A stretch of 5,372 nt of DNA from NCBI GenBank assembly GCA_023416275.1, contig JAEZIB010000070.1, positions 1 through 5,372 on the forward strand, read 5' to 3'. Positions 1-5,372 of the stretch are shown piece after piece. The notes beneath the pieces are model-generated. The model did no database searches. It was not told the origin of the DNA and worked only from the letters and a program-made list of their open reading frames with translations. Position numbers and translations under genes: made by a program. The stretch's first letter is position 1. Every line of letters starts with the position of its first letter. The DNA is from Bacillota bacterium (GTDB taxonomy: Bacteria; Bacillota; Clostridia; Acetivibrionales; DSM-1351).

Positions 1-137
1 ATCCTACCCATACTAATAATTTCAGTGCCACCACTGTAGTATTTAGGTTCTTTTCCTTGCGTATCCAATTCCTTAAATATTTGTACAGCATCCTCCACAG
101 TGTCTGGTCTATAATATTCAAAATCAAAGGGTATCAT
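1..137 (-). CDS. FAD-binding subunit of molybdenum hydroxylase (5' part, cut by window edge)
   Basis: Only the first 45 codons are in the window. The peptide begins MIPFDFEYYRPDTVEDAV and reaches YYSGGTEIISMGR at about residues 33-45. This matches the start of the FAD-binding domain of molybdopterin dehydrogenases (PF00941; CoxM/XdhB type), where an F-Y-RP-T-EEA opening is followed by an AGGT-D/E-L nucleotide-binding loop. In the family this subunit carries electrons from the iron-sulfur subunit to NAD+ or another acceptor, in the cytoplasm. The ATG overlaps the TGA of the molybdopterin subunit (ATGA, 134-137), so translation is probably coupled. A Shine-Dalgarno site AAGGGGG (147-153) lies 9 bases upstream and fixes the start. 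The order Mo subunit then FAD subunit is that of E. coli xdhABC, so a 2Fe-2S subunit is expected beyond the left edge. The assignment rests on a short fragment, but context supports it strongly. Confidence 0.88.
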   Translation of the reverse strand, partial: MIPFDFEYYRPDTVEDAVQIFKELDTQGKEPKYYSGGTEIISMGR

Positions 138-2461
138 TGTTCCTGTCCCCCTTTTGCTCTCCATATAACTTCTGGAGTTACGGGTATTTTATTTAAATCT
201 ACCTGAGCTGCTGACGAGAGACTATTTAAAACTGCTCCTGGAATGCCGAGTATTCCATGCTCACCAAAGCCTCTTGCACCATAGGGTGAGTCAATCAATG
301 GTATCTCAAGAAAATCGACAACATATTCTGGGACTTCTCCGATATGCAAAGGCTTGTAGGTTCTAAGGCTGGTATTCAGCACTCTGGCTTGGTTGTCAAA
401 TAGATATCCCTCACTGCTCGCCAGCCCGAGTCCCATGCACATTCCACCTATTACTATTCCTCTTGCAGTCATAGGATTTATTAATTTTCCAGCATCTATC
501 ACTGATACTGCTTTTAAAAATTTATAGGAGTGATTCTTTTTGTCATACTCTATTTCTACCGCTTGCGCTCCTGTAGTCCAATAGGGTCCCGGCGTACCCT
601 CACCTGTTTCTTTGTTCAAATCAGTCAAATGTCTCATAGTAAAACTGCCGCTGCTTATTATTTGACCGCCTACTGCATTGCCATTCGGATACTTATAGCC
701 GTGAACTATATCCTTCAGCTCGGTAAAAATCTCCCTGTTAGGCTTAAAGTATACTTTGCCGTTCTCCAACTGCAAATCATCAGGTCGACATCTCATTGCA
801 ACGGCTGCAGTTTTTATGATTTGCTTTATTAAATCATTAGCTGCATCTATGACCGCATTTCCAGCCATATATGTGGACATACTGGCTACCGTTTTCCAGT
901 GGGATGGACTGGTCATGGTGTTTACCTCCATTTGGACATGTATCTGGTTTACATCCATTTTCAGCTTTTCTGCAAGTATTTGTGCCAGAGTTGTTTTAGC
1001 TGCATTTCCGTATTCAATTACTCCGCAGATTAAATTGACAGTGCCGTCGGAGTTCAAGGTCAAAATTACTCCTGATGAAGCATCGGTGGGACTGCTGGAG
1101 GTTTTCCAAAAACAAGACAACCCTTTTGCTCTTACTTTATTATTACCTGTTTCTATCCGTTGTCCCTCATTCCAGTTAATTAACTCAGCTGCCCTTTTTA
1201 TACATTCTACAAGATTACCTGCATTGCTCGTTGTAAGCTTTACACGTGTTGGACTGCTATTTCCTGCAGCTATGGCATTTTTCATTCTTAAATCTAAAGG
1301 GCTTATTCCTAGTTTAAAGGCCAGAATATCCATAGTTCTTTCTATTGCAGTAGTAAATTCTCCATGCCCGAATCCCCTGAAGGCAGTTACGTAAGGATGA
1401 TTTGTATATACACATAGCGAGTCACACCAGACATTCTCGATATTATATGGTCCAGTACAGCTTACCGCTGCAGCTCTGCTCATAAGAGGACCCGAATCGG
1501 TATATGCTCCACAATCATAAAGATATAATAATTCCGCCGCTACTATTTTACCTTCAGCATTTGCTCCAAGCTTGACTTTCCCGTCAAAGCCTATGTGAAC
1601 AGGTGAGCTTACCATATCCTGTTCTCTGGTATTTGCTACTCTTACCAGCCTACCCTTTACTGCTTGTGAAGCTAAAAGGGCAATCAATTCAAGCTGAACT
1701 AATGCCTTGCCACCAAAGCCACCACCTACTAACGGTGTTATAACTACAATTTTACCTTCTTCAATGTGAAAGTATTTGCTAATTACATTTTTTATCGAAG
1801 TAGGTTCTTGGCTTGAAGAGCATATGATTACCTGTCCATCCGACTTTATTTCTGCCTTGACTGTTCTGTTTTCCATAGCAACGTGGTCTGATTGCGGAAA
1901 AGAATAGCTTTGCTCAACGATTACGACACTCTCTGACCAGCCTTTTTGCATATCTCCCTTTCGTATTTTCGTTCTGTTAGCTATATTGGTACCGGGTTCT
2001 GGATAGATTTTTTGATTTCCTATCTTATATTGAGAAATGTTTTCATGGATGATAGGTGCCTTCTCTTTTATTGCATCTGTTGGTGAATTAACCACAGGCA
2101 GAGGTTCATATTCTACTATTATCTTTTTAGAAGCTGCCTGTGCTTCCTGTTCACTATCTGCGATAACCACAGCAATAGGTTCACCATAATATCTAACCTT
2201 ACCTGTAGCCAATATGGGTCGGTCTTCAAGCATAGGACCACAAATTTCAGAGCTTGCTTCCCCAGTAATAATCGCCCTTACTCCGCTTAGCTCACTAGCT
2301 TCTTTTAAGTCAATCTTCTTTATATTTGCGTGAGCATATATACTTGTAAGCATCCATGCATATAAAATATCTTTTCTATTTGAATCATCGATATATTTCA
2401 CTTTGCCAGTAACCTTATCGGCTGCTTCTTTTCTTGGAACACTTGTACCTATTAATGACAT
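134..2461 (-). CDS. Molybdopterin-binding large subunit, xanthine dehydrogenase/aldehyde oxidase family
   Basis: This 775-residue protein is full length for the family and would be the catalytic subunit of a cytoplasmic Mo hydroxylase that hydroxylates an aldehyde or N-heterocycle with water. Visible in order: an a/b hammerhead domain (about 15-121, opening VPRKEAADKVTG), a GD-plus-HVAMENR segment (169-199), SSSQEP with Q218, GGGFGGK (246-252), FRGFGHGE (361-368), EYGNAAKTTLAQ (483-494), DAGKLINP (656-663), GGMCMGLG (672-679) and GARGFGEHG (728-736). E734 sits where the catalytic glutamate is expected. Against bovine xanthine oxidoreductase recalled from memory, Q218, F249, R329 and F364 fit Q767, F798, R880 and F914, but purine-binding E802 is A253. 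The true substrate is therefore open, and xanthine is unlikely. The ATG at 2461 follows AAGGA (2473-2477) with an 11-base spacer. The gene overlaps the FAD subunit by 4 bases and appears to lead its operon. Confidence 0.95.
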   Translation of the reverse strand: MSLIGTSVPRKEAADKVTGKVKYIDDSNRKDILYAWMLTSIYAHANIKKIDLKEASELSGVRAIITGEASSEICGPMLEDRPILATGKVRYYGEPIAVVIADSEQEAQAASKKIIVEYEPLPVVNSPTDAIKEKAPIIHENISQYKIGNQKIYPEPGTNIANRTKIRKGDMQKGWSESVVIVEQSYSFPQSDHVAMENRTVKAEIKSDGQVIICSSSQEPTSIKNVISKYFHIEEGKIVVITPLVGGGFGGKALVQLELIALLASQAVKGRLVRVANTREQDMVSSPVHIGFDGKVKLGANAEGKIVAAELLYLYDCGAYTDSGPLMSRAAAVSCTGPYNIENVWCDSLCVYTNHPYVTAFRGFGHGEFTTAIERTMDILAFKLGISPLDLRMKNAIAAGNSSPTRVKLTTSNAGNLVECIKRAAELINWNEGQRIETGNNKVRAKGLSCFWKTSSSPTDASSGVILTLNSDGTVNLICGVIEYGNAAKTTLAQILAEKLKMDVNQIHVQMEVNTMTSPSHWKTVASMSTYMAGNAVIDAANDLIKQIIKTAAVAMRCRPDDLQLENGKVYFKPNREIFTELKDIVHGYKYPNGNAVGGQIISSGSFTMRHLTDLNKETGEGTPGPYWTTGAQAVEIEYDKKNHSYKFLKAVSVIDAGKLINPMTARGIVIGGMCMGLGLASSEGYLFDNQARVLNTSLRTYKPLHIGEVPEYVVDFLEIPLIDSPYGARGFGEHGILGIPGAVLNSLSSAAQVDLNKIPVTPEVIWRAKGGQEQ

Positions 2462-2485
2462 ACTCTTTTTATTCCTTCAATGATT

Positions 2486-2513
2486 ATTATGAACCACGAT
2501 TTAACTGTGTCAT
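2486..2513 (-). promoter_or_regulatory. Putative sigma-A promoter of the molybdenum hydroxylase operon
   Basis: On the minus strand, ATGACA (2513-2508) is separated by 16 bases from CATAAT (2491-2486). Each box matches the sigma-A consensus at five of six positions. Transcription would start near 2480, giving a leader of only about 20 bases that still contains the AAGGA ribosome binding site. An alternative pairing uses a perfect TTGACA (2529-2524) with TTAAAT (2504-2499), but its 19-base spacer is long. I see no clear rho-independent terminator between the DUF421 gene and this site, so some read-through is possible. Confidence 0.5.
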
Positions 2514-2528
2514 AAATTAATTATGTCA
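2508..2528. promoter_or_regulatory. Candidate operator: imperfect palindrome over the -35 region
   Basis: The arms TGTCATAA (2508-2515) and TTATGTCA (2521-2528) flank ATTAA. Seven of eight arm positions pair, the exception being T2510/T2526. The palindrome covers the -35 box of the preferred promoter and most of the alternative TTGACA box, where a repressor or activator dimer could act. The sequence does not match a Rex, Fur or FNR consensus well enough to name a regulator, and A+T-rich DNA forms such palindromes by chance. Confidence 0.35.
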
Positions 2529-2582
2529 AAAATATACATTTATTATTCATTGGCAGGAGGGATGGAATATAGGTAATTGCTA

Positions 2583-3296
2583 TTAATGCCTAATATTGTG
2601 TATGTCCTTTGTGTCCTCTTTACCTTTTGAAATATATAATTGTCCTTCCGTATCAATTGCTGCATAGAAAACATGCTTTTCGGAATTGATATTACTTTTT
2701 TTCAACTGTTCATACAACCAATCTAAACTTAAATTTAGCTTTTCTAGATTATCTTCATAAATCTCGCCTTCTACAATCAATGGTATGGATAATCCTTTGT
2801 AGCTGGTATTCAACTTTATTTCCTTTGCAGTTACAGGTTGAAACTGAGATTTTTTAAGCACACTTAGCTTGCCCGTGGACTCTATAATTGCAAACTCCAC
2901 TTCACCCACATCAAAAACATCCTTTTCACGAAGCATGGTAAGTATGATATCCACGCTATACTTTAATCTTTTCAGACTGGACTTTACGAACTGTCCGTTT
3001 TCTATAACAACTACAGGTTCAAAGGTAAGAAGCTTACCTAATTTCCTGTTTTTTATAATCAAGGCTCCATACAAATACTGAATTAGTATAATTAAAACAA
3101 CAGCATAGGCAGTAGGCAAATGTTTAATTTCAGGGTCTGCGATATCGGCTCCAACTACCGATGCCAGCGTTATAACTATAAGGAAATCAAAAACAGGAAT
3201 CTCGCCAACTTTCCTTCGTCCAGTTATTAGCGTCATTACAAGGAACAACAACATAATAGTTACAATTCTTCCAGTTAGTATTATATATGTCATCAT
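2583..3296 (-). CDS. DUF421 (YetF-type) membrane protein
   Basis: This 237-residue protein has three N-terminal membrane segments (about 4-24, 36-52 and 61-81), then a soluble part of two related halves. The first half (about 85-155) includes LTFEPVVVIENGQ, the typical LREKDVFDVGEVEFAIIE stretch and GKLSVL. The second (about 165-223) reads from PLIVEGEIYEDNL and LDWLYEQLKK to VFYAAIDTEGQLYIS. This arrangement is characteristic of DUF421/YetF proteins, which are widespread in Firmicutes and have no settled biochemical role. The frame is open to an ATG at 3311, but GGAGGT (3304-3309) lies inside that extension, 7 bases before the ATG at 3296, so I place the start at 3296. An ATG follows immediately at 3293 and is also possible. 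Upstream are an insertion-sequence-like remnant and a 35-codon open frame. The usual DUF1657 or spoVA neighbours of some family members are not seen. Confidence 0.93.
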   Translation of the reverse strand: MMTYIILTGRIVTIMLLFLVMTLITGRRKVGEIPVFDFLIVITLASVVGADIADPEIKHLPTAYAVVLIILIQYLYGALIIKNRKLGKLLTFEPVVVIENGQFVKSSLKRLKYSVDIILTMLREKDVFDVGEVEFAIIESTGKLSVLKKSQFQPVTAKEIKLNTSYKGLSIPLIVEGEIYEDNLEKLNLSLDWLYEQLKKSNINSEKHVFYAAIDTEGQLYISKGKEDTKDIHNIRH

Positions 3297-3301
3297 GTGT
3301 T

Positions 3302-3409
3302 TTACCTCCATTTATAAGTGTATTCTCTCGGAATCTTTAAGTCTTGATTTGTCAGGCTTTTAGATTCCTTTTTATTAAAATCCCCACTTTTTTGCCAATA
3401 ATACTTCAT
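3302..3409 (-). CDS. Possible 35-residue small protein
   Basis: The frame encodes a polar, Lys-rich peptide beginning MKYYWQKSGDFNKK and ending REYTYKWR. I recognise no family, signal peptide or membrane segment. Its ATG overlaps the TGA of the preceding 13-codon frame (ATGA, 3406-3409). Its TAA ends 5 bases before the DUF421 start, and its last codons contain the DUF421 ribosome binding site. That tight packing resembles a real small gene in an operon or a coupling leader. Against it, the frame has no good ribosome binding site of its own (only AAAGAA nearby), and a 35-codon open frame can occur by chance. Confidence 0.3.
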   Translation of the reverse strand: MKYYWQKSGDFNKKESKSLTNQDLKIPREYTYKWR

Positions 3410-3447
3410 AGAAATTCTTTAACCTGTTCCTTTGTTAATGTTGACAT
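3406..3447 (-). pseudogene. Truncated transposase-like start (possible IS256 family)
   Basis: A 13-codon frame, MSTLTKEQVKEF followed by Leu and TGA, starts 9 bases after a near-perfect AAGGAGG site (3457-3463). Such a strong site before so short a peptide suggests the beginning of a once longer gene. The wording LTKEQVKEF resembles the N-terminus of clostridial IS256-family transposases as I remember them, in which a helical segment continues for about 400 residues. Homology would break at about 3412, after which the sequence leads into the upstream region of the DUF421 gene. Alternatively it is a genuine leader peptide. The family call rests on a dozen residues and is tentative. Confidence 0.4.
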
Positions 3448-3538
3448 AAAAACACTCCTCCTTGACAATTGTTATTTCTAACTCTTGCCAAGAAGGAGTA
3501 TTTCCTTACTGCTATACACAAGATTATTTACGCCGCTC
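3412..3538 (-). mobile_element. Putative 5' remnant of an IS256-like insertion sequence
   Basis: Read on the minus strand, the segment begins GAGCGGCGTAAATAATCTTG and continues TGTGTATA (3538-3513). This resembles IS256-family terminal repeats, which typically carry a TTTACACAA-like core near the tip. A guarded ribosome binding site in a hairpin follows, then a transposase-like start that breaks off near 3412. No matching right end was found between 3300 and 3412, so only about 125 bases of left end would survive, presumably after a deletion. The identification is from remembered family features. It is supported by three consecutive elements in the expected order, but no single one is decisive. 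Confidence 0.4.
3454..3499 (-). promoter_or_regulatory. 46-base hairpin sequestering a Shine-Dalgarno site, GAAA tetraloop
   Basis: In minus-strand RNA, ACTCCTTCTTG (3499-3489) pairs with CAAGGAGGAGT (3464-3454). The helix continues through a G.U pair, CAA/TTG, a 2x2 internal loop (GA/AA) and GTTA/TAAC, closed by GAAA (3478-3475). That makes 19 pairs. The two that are not Watson-Crick are G.U wobbles in the minus-strand transcript but A.C mismatches in plus-strand RNA, so the fold belongs to the minus transcript. The right arm contains the AAGGAGG site of the short frame at 3447, so folding would block its translation. GTTTTT follows directly (3453-3448), so the hairpin could also act as a weak rho-independent terminator for the genes to the right. 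Confidence 0.65.
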
Positions 3539-3553
3539 GCTTAATCACTCATA

Positions 3554-3583
3554 ATTATTTAAAACATTGCGGTGCTATGTCTA
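3554..3583 (-). promoter_or_regulatory. Possible promoter upstream of the IS-like remnant and DUF421 gene
   Basis: On the minus strand, TAGACA (3583-3578) and AATAAT (3559-3554) are separated by 18 bases and each matches consensus at five of six positions. Transcription would start near 3547, just outside the IS-like left end, run through the long hairpin and reach the DUF421 gene about 250 bases later. The region is very A+T rich, so chance matches are likely. The rest of 3548-3655 shows nothing else I can support. Confidence 0.3.
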
Positions 3584-3655
3584 TTTTTAAATTTAATAAA
3601 AGTTCCAATGCTGTATGGTCATTTACTGGCTATTCTCTTTAACATATAATATTTA

Positions 3656-4336
3656 CTAGTTACAGTTTTTAAGTCTACGATTTCTTTCTTCAGCTAATGA
3701 ATATATTGTGGCTGTCATACTAGAAATCTCATCCTTATCTCCTTGCTGAACAAGCAAATCTAACTGTTCAATTTTCTCTATAATGTCGTATTCCATTCCA
3801 CTAACAGAATTATGCGACTTTACCTGGCTGGAATGTACTAAATCATAAAGCTTTTCTACTTGTTTTCTAACAATACGATCAGATATTTTTTCAGCTATTC
3901 CATTCAATTTTGTTGATGACTCCTTTACATATAACAGCTCTTCTTCATGTCTCTCAATGCTATCAGCGGTATGTTCATTAGCAATCATATTCGAAATTAA
4001 CATTACTGCATATATTGCTGCAATTATAATCTGAAGAATAAGAGATACTTTGTAAGTTTCGGACGCTATAAAAATAACTACAATACCAACTACAAATTCA
4101 GTAAAGAAATAAATAGCAGATATTATGTATAACGGAAACCCTAAGACTGCTGCACTACTCCCTTTTCGTATAAGGAATGGTGTTACTAACAACATTAAAT
4201 ATGAAAAATGAATAAATCCGTATGCAATCCAAACAGATGCTACCTGATTGCTTCCAGACACTAAAAAGAATATTATATTAAAGACAAGTAAGAAGACCAA
4301 ATCTAGTATTGCCCAAAGTACATTAATTTTTTTCAT
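3656..4336 (-). CDS. Unrecognised four-helix membrane protein with helical cytoplasmic tail
   Basis: I do not recognise a family for this 226-residue protein. Four hydrophobic segments are clear (about 7-26, 32-55, 66-91 and 97-119), joined by short loops. A hydrophilic, mostly helical tail follows (121-226), rich in Glu, Lys and Ile/Leu, with likely coiled-coil stretches around 124-165 and 182-222. The basic N-terminus (MKK) suggests both ends face the cytoplasm. The ATG at 4336 follows the TAG of the SPFH gene after 11 bases. A run of Gs starting in that stop codon (AGGGGGG, 4343-4349) serves as ribosome binding site, so the two genes are almost certainly co-transcribed and probably coupled. 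This suggests a membrane partner or anchor for the SPFH protein. In B. subtilis, YdjI (SPFH) sits with membrane proteins YdjG and YdjH beside PspA; equivalence to those is only a guess. Confidence 0.88.
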   Translation of the reverse strand: MKKINVLWAILDLVFLLVFNIIFFLVSGSNQVASVWIAYGFIHFSYLMLLVTPFLIRKGSSAAVLGFPLYIISAIYFFTEFVVGIVVIFIASETYKVSLILQIIIAAIYAVMLISNMIANEHTADSIERHEEELLYVKESSTKLNGIAEKISDRIVRKQVEKLYDLVHSSQVKSHNSVSGMEYDIIEKIEQLDLLVQQGDKDEISSMTATIYSLAEERNRRLKNCN

Positions 4337-4347
4337 AAGTATCCCCC

Positions 4348-5372
4348 CTACATTCTACTTAATATTTCCTGCTTTTTTGCATCATAATCTGCTTGCGTAA
4401 TAACACCTGCATTAAGCATCTGTTGTAATTTCTGTAACGTAGCAACTGGATCTTCGTTGCTATTTGCTGTATTTCCTGAATTACCAGCTCCCTGCTGAGT
4501 AAACCTTCCTGATGGTGCCTGCTGAATAGGTTGTTGTGCTTGCATATTTTGCTGATTATTCATTGGTGAGAACATCTGCTGTGCCATACCTCCGAACACT
4601 CCACCAGCTGCCATGCCCATCCCCAATCCTGCACCAGCTGCCGCAACACCACCAGAATTAGGGTTATTAGCTAAATCTCCTAAAATATTTGCTGCCTGTT
4701 GACGACCCCAATCATCTCCTAAAATACCCATTACTGTCTTATCAGCTTGAGCATTTCTCATTTTGGCAATCGCATCCATACCTATTTCATCATAACGTCT
4801 TCTTATTTCGTCATCATCAATATCAATTGCAGCTATTGAGAAGTTTACACATTTTAAGCCATAATCATCCAATATTTCTTCCATATAGGGAAGAATTGTA
4901 TCTGAAAACTCGTCAAGTCTAGCATCTATTCCTAATATTTCAGTATTTGATTCATTAAGAGCCCTCGCTATTACGGACTTTATCTTACTCTGAAATTCAT
5001 TAATGAAATACTTATTCAAATCTCCCTGAGACTGGTATTGAATATTATTACCAATCAACTTTTCTAAAAACTTTGCAGGATTACCTATTTGAACTTTGTA
5101 TGCACCTCTTGCTCTTAGTTTTGTTGCAATTCCGAGTAACTTATCACGGACTTGAATCGGAGAGTCCGTTCCCCATTTAATCTCTACACTGTGTGCTGTT
5201 CGTACAAAATACACAACACAATTAAATGTACTAATTCCACCTGTAAATGCATTTCTTAATCTGCTAATAAACGGATAGTTATCAGTAGACAACTTATATG
5301 TACCGTTTTCAAAAACTTGTTCAACGGTTCCACCTTTAATAAATATTGCTTGCTCACCAGGCATTACTACTA
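4348..5372 (-). CDS. SPFH-domain protein with C-terminal SHOCT domain (YdjI-like), N-terminus beyond window
   Basis: The frame stays open through the right edge: two Val codons precede the ATG at 5364, giving VVMPGEQAIFIKGG. This corresponds to an internal strand of the family (YdjI has a similar RPGQDAIF segment), so the true start lies outside. Numbering from M5364, the SPFH domain spans about 1-200 and includes VEIKWGTDSPIQVRD (60-74) and a long helical part. A Gly/Ala/Met-rich stretch (238-262) and a Gln/Asn/Pro-rich linker (263-303) follow. A SHOCT domain ends the protein (about 305-338: DPVATLQKLQQML, AGVITQADYDAKKQEIL). SPFH proteins oligomerise on membranes as scaffolds, and YdjI relatives are linked to the PspA envelope-stress system in Bacillus. 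No PspA or zinc-ribbon gene is visible here, though one could lie to the right. The membrane protein gene follows 11 bases downstream. Confidence 0.92.
   Translation of the reverse strand, partial: VVMPGEQAIFIKGGTVEQVFENGTYKLSTDNYPFISRLRNAFTGGISTFNCVVYFVRTAHSVEIKWGTDSPIQVRDKLLGIATKLRARGAYKVQIGNPAKFLEKLIGNNIQYQSQGDLNKYFINEFQSKIKSVIARALNESNTEILGIDARLDEFSDTILPYMEEILDDYGLKCVNFSIAAIDIDDDEIRRRYDEIGMDAIAKMRNAQADKTVMGILGDDWGRQQAANILGDLANNPNSGGVAAAGAGLGMGMAAGGVFGGMAQQMFSPMNNQQNMQAQQPIQQAPSGRFTQQGAGNSGNTANSNEDPVATLQKLQQMLNAGVITQADYDAKKQEILSRM

Noticed and set aside
530..1394. Two open frames on the plus strand (530-832 and 756-1394)
   Set aside because: They lie antisense to the well-supported molybdopterin subunit and overlap each other. 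Their products resemble no family and are explained by the codon pattern of the real gene.
2869..3081. 70-codon plus-strand frame inside the DUF421 gene
   Set aside because: It is antisense to a recognised protein, with no recognisable product.
3375..3447. Possible +1 frameshift joining MSTLTKEQVKEF to YEVLLAKKWGF at TTT CTA TGA
   Set aside because: The shifted frame ends at two stops after only 23 residues, no stimulatory element is evident, and a broken transposase start or chance explains it more simply.
3441..3487. TTGACA boxes on the plus strand (3441-3446 and 3462-3467) as a divergent promoter
   Set aside because: No acceptable -10 box lies at 16-18 bases, and no plus-strand gene exists downstream.
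3601..3655. Weak hairpin after the four-helix membrane protein gene (CCAGTAAATG with CATTGG) as terminator
   Set aside because: The stem needs a four-base bulge, has few G-C pairs and is followed only by a broken T run. The hairpin at 3454-3499 is a much better candidate.
4689..4922. 77-codon plus-strand frame inside the SPFH gene
   Set aside because: It is an antisense shadow of the SPFH coding sequence. The His/Leu-rich product is typical of a reversed codon pattern.

Overview
All five genes recognised here lie on the minus strand, so the window reads right to left. The A+T-rich sequence, strong purine-rich ribosome binding sites and protein families (DUF421/YetF type, a YdjI-like SPFH protein with a SHOCT tail, a three-subunit-type molybdenum hydroxylase) suggest a low-GC Firmicute, most likely an anaerobic clostridial relative. 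This is inferred from style and families; no marker gene is present.

Right part (5372 to 3656): a two-gene unit. An SPFH-domain protein, cut by the window edge at its N-terminus, ends in a Gly/Ala-rich stretch, a Gln/Asn-rich linker and a SHOCT domain. Eleven bases downstream starts an unrecognised four-helix membrane protein with a charged cytoplasmic tail. The pair looks like a membrane scaffold plus membrane partner, perhaps concerned with envelope stress or membrane organisation.

Middle (3655 to 3297): about 360 bases without an established gene, but not empty. It holds a possible promoter, a sequence resembling the left end of an IS256-family insertion sequence, a 46-base hairpin that buries a strong Shine-Dalgarno site, a broken transposase-like start (12 codons), and a 35-codon open frame running up to the next gene. 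I read this as the 5' scar of an insertion sequence in front of the DUF421 gene.

Next (3296 to 2583): a DUF421 (YetF-type) membrane protein. Its start is corrected here to an internal ATG that follows a GGAGGT site.

Left part (2582 to 1): a 121-base gap with a good sigma-A-type promoter and an overlapping palindrome, then the molybdopterin-binding large subunit of a xanthine dehydrogenase/aldehyde oxidase-family hydroxylase. It overlaps by four bases the FAD-binding subunit, which runs off the left edge; an iron-sulfur subunit would be expected beyond it. The active-site glutamate is present, but the position matching the purine-binding glutamate of bovine xanthine oxidoreductase is alanine, so the substrate is probably not xanthine.

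No CRISPR array, tRNA, rRNA or intact mobile element is visible. Nothing here clearly forms a new defence or metabolic system. The most unusual items are the hairpin-guarded IS remnant and the SPFH/membrane-protein pair.
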